Position numbers and translations under genes: made by a program | Notes under the pieces: generated by a model | Told to the model about the DNA's origin: nothing | Database searches by the model: none | Seen by the model: only the letters and a program-made list of their open reading frames with translations | Assembly: GCA_946478675.1 (NCBI GenBank) | Contig: CAMLEF010000083.1 | Location: 1-13,957, forward strand | Length of the DNA: 13,957 nucleotides | Direction of reading: 5' to 3' | Source of the DNA: an uncultured Flavobacteriales bacterium | GTDB lineage: Bacteria > Bacteroidota > Bacteroidia > Palsa-965 | In this document: one piece after another, positions 7,879-13,957 of the stretch | Layout: each line of letters starts with the position of its first letter | Numbering within the stretch: the stretch's first letter is position 1

Positions 7879-9399
7879 TCAGGCCGTAGTGCAGAGCGCG
7901 AGCACTTCGTCGAGCACCTTGCGTTCGTTCGAGAGGCGCGGGACTTTGTGTTGACCGCCGAGCTTCTCTTTTCCTTTCAGCCAGCGGTAAAACGTTCCGG
8001 CAGGCGCGTTTCGTACGAGCGGCGGCTGCAGCACGTAATTATTGTACCGCTTCGCCTCGTAATCCGAATTGATCGACTTGAGCGCGTTGTCGAGCAGCTC
8101 GCTGAAGTAGGAGAGGTCGTCCGGCGCTTTCACGAATTCGATCAGCCATTCGTGTGCGCCCTGTTTCGCGTCTTTATTCATGAAGACGGGCGCCACCGTA
8201 AACTCGTTCACCAGCGCGCCGGTTTTTTCGCACGCGATGTTCAGCGCTTTCTCCGCGTTGCCGATCATCACTTCTTCGCCGAAGACGTTGATGAAATGTT
8301 TCGTGCGGCCGGTGATGCGGAAACGATACGGCAGCAGACTGGTGAACGCGATCGTGTCGCCGGTGTTGTAGCGCCACAGGCCGCCCGTCGTCGAGATGAT
8401 GAGCGCGTAGCTTTTGCCGGTTTCCACCTGGTCGAGCGTGAGTGTTTTTCCTTCGGGCTTGTCCCATTCCTCCGCGGGAAGGAATTCGTAGTACATGCCG
8501 TAGTCGAGCATCAACAGCAGGTCGCCCGTTTCGTGCTGGTCCTGTATGCCGAAGAAACCTTCCGAAGCATTGTACAGTTCCATCGTGCGCAAATCTTTTC
8601 CGACGAGGTGCATGAGCTGCTCGCGGTACGGCACGAAGCTCACGCCGCCGTGGAAATACAGCTCGAGGTTCGGCCATACTTCCATGATCGTTTTCTTTCC
8701 CGAAAGGTCGAGCACTTTGCGCAGCAGCACGATCATCCACGAAGGAACGCCCGCAAGGCTCACGACGTTTTCTTCCATTGTCGAGCGCGCCATCAGCTCC
8801 AGCTTTTCTTCCCAGTCGCTCATCAACGCAATCTCCACGCTCGGCGCGCGGAACATGTCGGCCCACAACGGGAGGTTCTGAATGATGATCGCGGAAACGT
8901 CGCCGTTGTAGGTTTCGTAATTCTCGAAATAATCCGTGCGGTGACTGCCGCCGAGCGCGAGGTTTTTCCCGGTGAACAATTGATGGTCGGGATAATTGCC
9001 GCAGTACAGGGAGATCATGTCTTTCCCGCCTTTGTAATGGCAATCGTACAGCGACTCTTCCGTCACGGGAATGAACTTGCTTTTGTCGCCCGTCGTGCCC
9101 GACGATTTTGCAAACCATTTCACTTCCGTCGGCCAGAGCAGGAATTGTTCGCCGCGACGCAGCCGCTCAATGTAAGGCTTTAGCGTATCGTAATTCTGCA
9201 GCGGCACGTTGTTGCGGAACTGCTCGACGTTGGAAATATCTTCCATGCCGAACTTCCTGCCGAATTCCGTTTCACGTCCCGATTCGATCAGCTTCAGGAA
9301 CGTTTCTTCCTGCACCTGGTGCGGATATTTCATGAACAGCTCGATCTGGTGAAGCCGTTTCACCATGAGCCAGGAAGCGATGGAATTGATCAGCGGCAT
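7879..9399 (-). CDS. GH3-family acyl-acid-amido synthetase homologue
   Basis: 506-aa member of the GH3 branch of the adenylate-forming (ANL) superfamily. Plant members activate jasmonate or indole-acetate with ATP and join it to an amino acid; substrates of bacterial ones are largely unknown. Visible motifs are the ATP-binding loop SSGTTGDKSKFIPVT (residues 99-113), ELYNASEGFFG (274-284), LWRYNTGD (341-348) and the hinge/C-lobe motif RITGRTKHFINVFGEEVM (361-378). The order and length match the family. There is no signal peptide or membrane segment, so it should be cytosolic. The ATG at 9399 is preceded, 4 bp away, by a palindrome (9403-9417). An unrecognised exported protein follows 21 bp after the stop. 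Family assignment is firm; the reaction carried out here is unknown. Confidence 0.92.
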   Translation of the reverse strand: MPLINSIASWLMVKRLHQIELFMKYPHQVQEETFLKLIESGRETEFGRKFGMEDISNVEQFRNNVPLQNYDTLKPYIERLRRGEQFLLWPTEVKWFAKSSGTTGDKSKFIPVTEESLYDCHYKGGKDMISLYCGNYPDHQLFTGKNLALGGSHRTDYFENYETYNGDVSAIIIQNLPLWADMFRAPSVEIALMSDWEEKLELMARSTMEENVVSLAGVPSWMIVLLRKVLDLSGKKTIMEVWPNLELYFHGGVSFVPYREQLMHLVGKDLRTMELYNASEGFFGIQDQHETGDLLLMLDYGMYYEFLPAEEWDKPEGKTLTLDQVETGKSYALIISTTGGLWRYNTGDTIAFTSLLPYRFRITGRTKHFINVFGEEVMIGNAEKALNIACEKTGALVNEFTVAPVFMNKDAKQGAHEWLIEFVKAPDDLSYFSELLDNALKSINSDYEAKRYNNYVLQPPLVRNAPAGTFYRWLKGKEKLGGQHKVPRLSNERKVLDEVLALCTTA

Positions 9400-9402
9400 A
9401 AA

Positions 9403-9417
9403 TTAATTGTCAATTAA
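9403..9417. promoter_or_regulatory. Palindrome directly before the GH3 start codon
   Basis: TTAATTGTCAATTAA is a perfect 7-1-7 inverted repeat centred 12 bp upstream of the ATG. It could be an operator or a weak mRNA hairpin over the ribosome landing site, or merely one of the AT-rich repeats common near Bacteroidota genes. The rest of the 178-bp gap (9400-9577) shows only a one-mismatch -7 box (minus strand TACTTTCG at 9490-9497) and the hairpin at 9534-9553. Confidence 0.35.
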
Positions 9418-9523
9418 CAACTGATATATGATGGGGTGTGTCCCGATCTGACAAGTGGTAGTTTGTAATGGCTCCGGATATCCCTAATGCGAAAGTAAGT
9501 ACCGGCTAGCTGGAAAACAGAGG

Positions 9524-9553
9524 AAAAGAATAAAATCATTACCGATAATGATT
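9524..9553 (-). terminator. Probable terminator of the lipoprotein cassette
   Basis: On the minus strand an 8-bp perfect stem (AATCATTA / TAATGATT; 9534-9541 with 9546-9553) closes on a TCGG tetraloop and is followed by TTATTCTTTT. It starts 24 bp after the stop of the CxxC lipoprotein gene. The stem is AT-rich, so it would be a weak terminator. Confidence 0.45.
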
Positions 9554-9577
9554 GTGGGACCGCATTCCTTATGGAAA

Positions 9578-10024
9578 TTATTTCAGGTAATAGCCGATGC
9601 TATCGATCCGATCGGACGAAATTTCTTTCAATAAATCGATTTTTCCGCGAGATGTTCTAATGATCGTAAGGTTTGATATCGGAAGATTGATCCTGTCAAT
9701 TAGTTCTTTTTTGTCTATTCGGTATTTACACGGTAGAATATTCGAATCGTTAACTGACATTTTTTCGGGAAAAATATACTCAACGTTTTTGCTCCTCAGG
9801 CGGAGAATTTCCTTGTGAACAATTCCCAGCTCACTTTGCCTGCAGCCTTTGCAGCCTATAGTAGGAACGAGTATCCAGGTTTTAGGTTCATCCGCAATTG
9901 AATCGTTGAACGCACTCTTCAGGTAGAAATTGAATACGGTGGTGTTCTTGTCTTTTGACGATTGCGAGGGCTGATCGCATCCGACCACCGCAAGGAGTAT
10001 CCAGAAACAAATTGTTGCTCTCAT
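9578..10024 (-). CDS. Small lipoprotein with CxxC, possibly thioredoxin-like
   Basis: 148-aa predicted lipoprotein; the signal ends in LLAVVGC (lipidated Cys16). A strand-like WILVPTIG leads straight into CKGC (Cys58, Cys61) and then a helix (RQSELGIVHKEILRLRSK), which is the layout of a thioredoxin-fold active site. Later LPISNLTIIRTSRGKIDLL resembles the strand pair after the cis-Pro region of TlpA-like proteins. The overall similarity is weak and the domain call is inference. A further cysteine is Cys99. It is the last gene of a three-gene unit: its ATG overlaps the stop of the upstream gene (TAATG), suggesting translational coupling. Base composition is AT-rich like its two partners. Confidence 0.82.
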   Translation of the reverse strand: MRATICFWILLAVVGCDQPSQSSKDKNTTVFNFYLKSAFNDSIADEPKTWILVPTIGCKGCRQSELGIVHKEILRLRSKNVEYIFPEKMSVNDSNILPCKYRIDKKELIDRINLPISNLTIIRTSRGKIDLLKEISSDRIDSIGYYLK

Positions 10025-11151
10025 TACTGAATACGAAATAATGTGAATTTCACGGGAAGGTTGCTGCTGTTCTCTTCACGGTTAAGAATCAACAAACCAT
10101 CCTTCGCGGGAAAAACACGTGGCTTAAACTTCTTCGGATCAAAAATAACCTCGTCAAGTATCTCAAAGTTTTCATCAAGTATCATGAGCGACCAGGGCTT
10201 GTCGAGGTAATCATTGACTGTCATTCCACCGGGTTGTTCGTAAGGAAGGGTATGATGGACGATTCTGTAATAATATTTCCGGTAAGGATCATAAATGAGA
10301 AAGCGGTACCGTGGCTCAACAACATCATATTGTTCAAGATAAGAAAAGTGGCCCAGGCTATCGTCAGGGTATGGGTGGCGTTGTGTCATGTACCTGCTTT
10401 TGCAGGAATAAGAAGAAATAACACGTCCATTTTCCATTACAAATAGACTGTCGGAGGCTGCAAATCCCATCACAACCTGTCCTTTGTCATTTACGCAATG
10501 TTGCGGATAAAAATCCCTGAAGCTTTCTCCGTTTCGGTAATTGGCCGGCCAGTGCCCGCAATTAGACTGTTGAAGCCTTGAAAGATCTATAGCGATATAA
10601 GGTGGAGTTGAAAAGTATTTTTTCCGGGCTGCCTGGTCCCTGACTACAATATCTACTCTTGCGGAAGTGAGCACCAAATGAGAATGATAAAGCAACGGCG
10701 GGCTTTGAGAAACCCCGGGCAGAAGGTAATGCTTGCTGCCGTCGTTTAATTCTGTGGTTAATCTTATTGTGTTAACGATTTCTCCACTGGAATTAATAAA
10801 GAAAAGCTCAGGTCGTTCCGCGAATATTGCCAATAAAGTATCTTCATTTAATGCCCGCAGAAATAGTTGAGGCACATACTTTCTCAGCGAATCCGCAAAA
10901 TGCAACCGGATGCGTTTGGTTTGATTTCCATTTACATTAAAAAAAAGTGCGGCAGTATCTGCTTTATCAAACAGGAAGATGAAACTTTCGCCGGAATGAG
11001 TGGTGGCAAGGCTGAGCTGGCTGTATTCTCCCTCCATTGCGTTATTGGCGAATACAATCTCTTTATCCTGTTTAAATAAGATCGCTTTTTTGTCGGAACG
11101 GGAAATGCAGCCTGCCAGGAAAAGCAGGCTGCAAATGATGGAATACCTCAT
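10024..11151 (-). CDS. Lipoprotein resembling DUF4221 / beta-propeller family
   Basis: 375-aa lipoprotein with signal MRYSIICSLLFLAGC (Cys15). The mature protein has repeating strand-rich units (SFIFLFDKADTAALFFNVNG, ELFFINSSGEIVNTIRLT, SDSLFVMENGRVISSYSC, RYRFLIYDPYRKYYYRIVHHTL, WSLMILDENFEILDEVIFD, GLLILNREENSSN). These read like blades of a 6-bladed propeller. The segment RFLIYDPYRKYYYRIVHH reminds me of the Bacteroidota DUF4221 lipoproteins; this is from memory and unsearched. Cysteines outside the lipobox occur in SNCGHW, QHCVN and SYSCKS. It starts 6 bp after the stop of the 166-aa lipoprotein gene and overlaps the next gene by one base. Function unknown. Confidence 0.87.
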   Translation of the reverse strand: MRYSIICSLLFLAGCISRSDKKAILFKQDKEIVFANNAMEGEYSQLSLATTHSGESFIFLFDKADTAALFFNVNGNQTKRIRLHFADSLRKYVPQLFLRALNEDTLLAIFAERPELFFINSSGEIVNTIRLTTELNDGSKHYLLPGVSQSPPLLYHSHLVLTSARVDIVVRDQAARKKYFSTPPYIAIDLSRLQQSNCGHWPANYRNGESFRDFYPQHCVNDKGQVVMGFAASDSLFVMENGRVISSYSCKSRYMTQRHPYPDDSLGHFSYLEQYDVVEPRYRFLIYDPYRKYYYRIVHHTLPYEQPGGMTVNDYLDKPWSLMILDENFEILDEVIFDPKKFKPRVFPAKDGLLILNREENSSNLPVKFTLFRIQ

Positions 11152-11157
11152 TGAAAA

Positions 11158-11658
11158 TTACTTCGGAAGCATTGTCGTGTAAATAATGTCCGTCTTCGTG
11201 TAGCTTGATATTTTCGTTGTAGGAATTACAAAATAGAAAACATCTCCATTGCTGTTTACCGTACGAACAATGGTATATGTTCCATGTTGCAAACCAGATA
11301 TAACTCCGGTTAATTCTTCCGGAATCGGAAACTTTTCTTCCCAATCTGCCGAATTAAACAAACTTTCCACGGCACTTGCCCCTGATTCAATTGCAGTGTT
11401 AATGGCAGAGAAGCTGAATAGAGGATCGGGACTAATCTTAGTGCAGTCTACTTTGGGTGAGGGACAACTGTAATTCCCGTTGTCGTCTTTGGTTAGTGTA
11501 TAATTAAAATCTACAAAAGTGGACCTGGGGCTTCCGTTATGAGGATGATCCGTTTCTGATGTTGAAGCTGGCTGATTAACTGAAGGAAGATCGCTTTTGT
11601 CGCACGAGACGAATAGAATGGCACTAAAGGCCATTGAAAAGAAAAATAGTTTGTTCAT
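11158..11658 (-). CDS. Lipoprotein of unknown function (166 aa), first gene of cassette
   Basis: No family recognised. The ATG at 11658 gives a standard lipoprotein signal, MNKLFFFSMAFSAILFVSC (Cys19). The frame stays open 43 codons further upstream, but that stretch has no export signal and overlaps the polX 3' end, so I reject it. After the lipobox comes a low-complexity Ser/Thr/Asn/Pro linker (about residues 20-45), then a compact domain with two cysteines in NYSCPSPKVDCTKISPD. It ends in a strand-rich tail (GTYTIVRTVNSNGDVFYFVIPT). A short secreted or lipidated product ahead of a propeller lipoprotein is an arrangement I associate with Bacteroidota surface-lipoprotein clusters, but no function can be assigned. 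Confidence 0.8.
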   Translation of the reverse strand: MNKLFFFSMAFSAILFVSCDKSDLPSVNQPASTSETDHPHNGSPRSTFVDFNYTLTKDDNGNYSCPSPKVDCTKISPDPLFSFSAINTAIESGASAVESLFNSADWEEKFPIPEELTGVISGLQHGTYTIVRTVNSNGDVFYFVIPTTKISSYTKTDIIYTTMLPK

Positions 11659-11682
11659 AGTGTAGGGAGGTTTGTTTAATAT

Positions 11683-11690
11683 TAAATGTA
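11683..11690 (-). promoter_or_regulatory. Candidate -7 box for the lipoprotein cassette
   Basis: The minus strand reads TACATTTA, seven of eight bases of TAnnTTTG (last base differs), 24 bp before the ATG at 11658 in a very AT-rich 82-bp gap after polX. No clear -33 TTTG was found, and in such AT-rich DNA a near match is cheap. Confidence 0.3.
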
Positions 11691-11740
11691 TAAATAATTT
11701 AATGAAAAAGTGTAAAAAATAAATATTTCTTTTAGTTGCA

Positions 11741-13351
11741 TTATTTCCTCTCGACCCACTTTGTAAATTCCTCCAGTGACTTCGCATTCAAACAAAACTC
11801 TTTCGTCAGCATTCCCTTTCGCGCAGCTGCAACGCCCCATTTGATATCGAGCAAACCTTCCGTCTCGTGCGCATCGGGATTGATCGAGATGAGCACGCCT
11901 TTTTCCATGCAATACGGAATCCACGTCCAGTCGATATCGAGGCGATAGGGATGCGCGTTCAGCTCGATCGCTACGTTGTTGGCGGCGCAGGCATCGATGA
12001 CTTTCTGGTGATCGATCGGGTAGCCTTCGCGCGAGAGCAGCAGGCGGCCGGTCGGGTGACCGAGAATGCGCGTGTACGGATTTTCAATGGCGGTGATCAG
12101 GCGCGCGGTTGCTTTTTCTTTATCCATTTTCAAACCGGAATGCACCGAAGCAACCACGAAGTCGAATGTTTTTAAAATCTCTTCTTCGTAATCGAGCGCG
12201 CCGCTGTGCAGGATGTCCGACTCGATGCCTTTGAAAATGCGGAAGGGCGCCATCGACTGGTTCAGCGCGTCGATCTCTTTCTGCTGCTCGAGCACGCGGT
12301 CCGGCTTCAGTCCGTTCGCATAAAACGCCGACTGCGAGTGATCGCAAATGCCGAAGTATTCCATGCCCAGGCTGCGGCAGCGTTCGGCCATTTCTTTCAG
12401 CGTGTGCAGTCCGTCGCTCCACGTGCTGTGGTTGTGCAGGATGCCGCGCAGGTCTTTTTCTTCGATCAGCTTCGGCAGCTTTTTGTGTTGTGCCAGCAGC
12501 AGCTCACCGCGTCCCTCGCGCAGTTCCGGCTCGATGAAATCCAGTCCGTACGCTTCGTAGATCGCCGCTTCCGACGTAGCCTTTTCTGCAATGGTTTTGC
12601 TGAGCGATTCGAGTTGCTTCACGTGCGCCGGCGCAGCGGAAGTTTTGAAAAGCACGTCATAGAATTCATCCTCCGCGCACGTGTGTACATGAACACTCAC
12701 CTGCAACGGGTTGCTGAATTTTTCGAAGCCGATCTTTTCTTCCGGAACAGCCGCCACAATTTCGAGCTGCTCGATCACCGGCAACTTGCGACGGATCGCG
12801 CCGGTGAGACTGATCAGCGAAGAACCGGTTTGCTGCTTCAGGAAATCGACGAGCTGCAACGCCGTTTCTTCTACAGTTGCATAATGGAATTTTCCGCGGT
12901 TCGCCATCGAGAACTCGATCGCTTTGCGTACGCTGTCTTGTGTTTTTGCGCCGAAACCTTTCAGATCGACCAACCGATTTTCATTGCAGGCGTACAGCAA
13001 TTCGCCCGGCGATTCGACTTCGAGCTCTTTCCAGAGCTGCGCCACTTTCTTCGGGCCGATGCCTTTGATGCCCAGCATTTCAATCACACCGGCTGGCGTT
13101 TTTGCCAGCAGCTCCGCGAGCTCTTTCGTCGTTCCCGTTTCCTGCAGCTCGGTGATCTTCGCCGCGATGCCTTTACCGATGCCTTCGATAGCTGCGAGCT
13201 CTTCGGTAGTTTTTCCTGAAAGGTCAATACCTGTTTTGTCGAGCTTGTAAGCGGCGTTGCTGAGCGCTTTTACCTTGAACGGATTTTCTCCGTGCAGCTC
13301 CTGCAATTGTGCGGTCAGCTTCAGGGAATCGGCGATGGCTTCTGTTGTCAT
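11741..13351 (-). CDS. polX: PolX-type protein: HhH + degenerate polymerase core + PHP nuclease
   Basis: 536 aa, slightly shorter than bacterial PolX (about 570). The N-terminal 8-kDa-like and helix-hairpin-helix regions are present (AAIEGIGKGIAAKI, LGIKGIGPKKVAQLW, LVDLKGFGAKTQ; residues 1-135). The polymerase palm should carry GS-RR...GDxD; here residues 184-198 read GAIRRKLPVIEQLEI, so Gln195 and Glu197 stand where the two metal-binding Asp are expected. The third Asp position appears as Ser219 (LQVSVHV). The C-terminal PHP domain (about 303-536) keeps its metal ligands: His306, His308, Asp313, His338, Glu377, His404, His432, Asp493, His495. A role in DNA repair through the 3'-5' exonuclease/phosphoesterase is therefore more likely than DNA synthesis. 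It is transcribed away from the kelch-like gene. Confidence 0.93.
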   Translation of the reverse strand: MTTEAIADSLKLTAQLQELHGENPFKVKALSNAAYKLDKTGIDLSGKTTEELAAIEGIGKGIAAKITELQETGTTKELAELLAKTPAGVIEMLGIKGIGPKKVAQLWKELEVESPGELLYACNENRLVDLKGFGAKTQDSVRKAIEFSMANRGKFHYATVEETALQLVDFLKQQTGSSLISLTGAIRRKLPVIEQLEIVAAVPEEKIGFEKFSNPLQVSVHVHTCAEDEFYDVLFKTSAAPAHVKQLESLSKTIAEKATSEAAIYEAYGLDFIEPELREGRGELLLAQHKKLPKLIEEKDLRGILHNHSTWSDGLHTLKEMAERCRSLGMEYFGICDHSQSAFYANGLKPDRVLEQQKEIDALNQSMAPFRIFKGIESDILHSGALDYEEEILKTFDFVVASVHSGLKMDKEKATARLITAIENPYTRILGHPTGRLLLSREGYPIDHQKVIDACAANNVAIELNAHPYRLDIDWTWIPYCMEKGVLISINPDAHETEGLLDIKWGVAAARKGMLTKEFCLNAKSLEEFTKWVERK

Positions 13352-13355
13352 TTCT

Positions 13356-13363
13356 CAAAGGTA
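13356..13363 (-). promoter_or_regulatory. -7 box immediately before the polX start
   Basis: The minus strand reads TACCTTTG, an exact TAnnTTTG match, ending only 4 bp before the polX ATG. If used, transcription would begin at or next to the start codon, giving a leaderless or almost leaderless mRNA. No -33 TTTG lies at 19-21 bp. Confidence 0.45.
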
Positions 13364-13375
13364 AAGTTCCGAAAT

Positions 13376-13479
13376 GTTCAAAGTTCAGGGTTCAACGTTC
13401 AAAGTTCGGGTTCTGCGTTCATTTTGCGGTTTATTCATTCACTCGCCTAACTTTGAGTGTTGAACATTGAACCCGAAAC
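13376..13479. repeat. GTTCAnn heptad repeats with inverted partner
   Basis: From 13376 to 13423 there are seven tandem units of the form GTTCAnn: GTTCAAA, GTTCAGG, GTTCAAC, GTTCAAA, GTTCGG (one base short), GTTCTGC, GTTCATT. From 13449 to 13479 the inverted wording appears (AACTTTGA, GTTGAACATTGAACCC), so GGGTTCAAcGTTCAA on the left can pair with TTGAACaTTGAACCC on the right. It fills most of the 155-bp divergent region between polX and the kelch-like gene. I recall such GTTCAAA/TTTGAAC tracts as dispersed repeats in Bacteroidota genomes. Confidence 0.8.
13423..13455 (+). promoter_or_regulatory. Promoter of the kelch-like gene (-33 TTTG and -7 TAACTTTG)
   Basis: TTTG at 13423-13426 and TAACTTTG at 13448-13455 are separated by 21 bp, close to the Bacteroidota TTTG-N19-21-TAnnTTTG layout. 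The -7 box ends 51 bp before the ATG at 13507. It is the only promoter in the window with both boxes, but both overlap the heptad-repeat structure, so part of the match may come from the repeat wording. Confidence 0.55.
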
Positions 13480-13506
13480 AGCCCATTGAAACTGCTGTTC
13501 ATTCCC

Positions 13507-13957
13507 ATGAGAAAAATTTTCCTGGCAATCGCATTACTGCTCTGCACTACTTTGTTTTCACAACAGGTTCCTTTCTCCGTCGAAATCGAGCCGGTGATCT
13601 GCGGGCCGATGCCGGGCATGCATTCCTTCGCGTTTGCACAATCGGGAAGCAAATGGTTGTTCGTCGGCGGGCGCACGAACGGGTTGCATGGCTTTTCCAC
13701 GAACAACAATTTCGACGTCGTGTACGCCAGCGACGTGATCACGGTGATCGATACGTCGACGTGGAGCTATTACACTTCACCGCTCGGGCAGCTGCCGAAA
13801 GCGGTTGCCGATCCGCTCCGCGCTACGAACGCGCAATACACGCGCATCGGCGATTATCTCTACATCACCGGCGGTTTCGGTTGGGACAGCACGGCGAGCG
13901 CTTACCGCACGTTCCCGGTGCTCACCGCCATTCACGTCGACAACATGATCACGGCGG
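13507..13957 (+). CDS. Secreted kelch-repeat-like protein, 3' end beyond window
   Basis: 150 codons are visible with no stop. The signal peptide is MRKIFLAIALLLCTTLFS, with probable cleavage before QQVPFSVEIE (Gln after the cleavage site is frequent in this phylum). Two kelch-like strands with paired glycines follow: SGSKWLFVGGRTNGLHGF (residues about 48-65) and IGDYLYITGGFGWDS (about 117-131). Between them come IDTSTWSYYTSPLG and LPKAVADPLRATNAQY, typical inter-blade wording of kelch beta-propellers. Long proteins of this type in Bacteroidota often end in a type IX secretion sorting domain; the end is not in view, so that cannot be tested. The ATG is 51 bp after a two-box promoter. Specific function unknown. 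Confidence 0.85.
   Translation, partial: MRKIFLAIALLLCTTLFSQQVPFSVEIEPVICGPMPGMHSFAFAQSGSKWLFVGGRTNGLHGFSTNNNFDVVYASDVITVIDTSTWSYYTSPLGQLPKAVADPLRATNAQYTRIGDYLYITGGFGWDSTASAYRTFPVLTAIHVDNMITA

Noticed and set aside
7870..9183. 437-codon plus-strand frame opposite the GH3 gene
   Set aside because: It is antisense to motif-bearing GH3 sequence, rich in Arg/Phe/Val/His as expected from complementing third-position GC, and lacks a domain or sensible start context.
9534..9553. Fur/Zur-like inverted repeat (AATCATTA-CCGA-TAATGATT)
   Set aside because: It looks superficially like an iron box, but the half-site order and 4-base spacer do not fit the Fur 7-1-7 pattern. Its place 24 bp after a stop codon with a T-rich tail fits a terminator better.
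11391..11402. Third partial copy of the TetR palindrome (TTGCAGTGTTAA)
   Set aside because: Only the right half-site matches, and it lies inside a lipoprotein coding sequence far from a promoter; chance is sufficient.
11659..11787. 43-codon upstream extension of the 166-aa lipoprotein
   Set aside because: It overlaps the polX 3' end and places the lipoprotein signal internally; the ATG at 11658 gives a standard signal peptide.
12206..13219. 337-codon plus-strand frame opposite polX
   Set aside because: It is a shadow of the PolX/PHP coding sequence, with no motif of its own.
13431..13742. 103-codon minus-strand frame opposite the kelch-like gene
   Set aside because: It covers the heptad repeats and the signal-peptide region of the plus-strand gene, with no domain or start support.

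Overview
The window looks like chromosomal DNA from a member of the Bacteroidota, probably a Chitinophagia or Sphingobacteriia relative of moderate GC. The clues are -7 promoter boxes of the TAnnTTTG type in front of several genes, the near absence of strong Shine-Dalgarno sequences, many lipoprotein signals, and a GTTCAnn heptad repeat of a kind I recall from genomes of this phylum. Genus and species cannot be read from it.

Bases 1-5727 (minus strand) hold a tripartite drug-efflux locus in the order tetR, tolC-like outer-membrane channel, membrane-fusion lipoprotein, RND pump. The pump runs off the left edge. A near-perfect 13-bp palindrome sits in front of tetR, directly beside its -7 box, and again in front of the tolC-like gene. 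This points to autoregulation plus direct control of the pump operon by the regulator.

Bases 5896-6981 hold a type I NAD-dependent glyceraldehyde-3-phosphate dehydrogenase (gap, plus strand). It ends at a very strong terminator with a 16-bp perfect stem, A-rich on the left and T-rich on the right, shared with the convergent gene on the other side.

Bases 6988-9417 (minus strand) hold a GH3-family acyl-acid-amido synthetase homologue, followed at once by an unrecognised exported protein. The 5' end of that second gene is built from an imperfect-palindrome repeat (CCACGGAGACACGG type), so its true start is uncertain.

Bases 9524-11740 (minus strand) are visibly AT-richer than the surroundings. 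They hold a tight three-gene cassette of lipoproteins: a 166-aa unknown, a 375-aa protein resembling the DUF4221/beta-propeller lipoproteins, and a 148-aa protein with a thioredoxin-like CxxC. It looks like an acquired unit of unknown function and is the best candidate here for something undescribed.

Bases 11741-13363 (minus strand) encode a PolX-type protein. Its helix-hairpin-helix and PHP nuclease parts look intact, but all three expected catalytic aspartates of the polymerase core are replaced. Beyond it lies an intergenic region of GTTCAnn heptads with an inverted partner, and then the start of a secreted kelch-like protein (plus strand) that is cut by the right edge.
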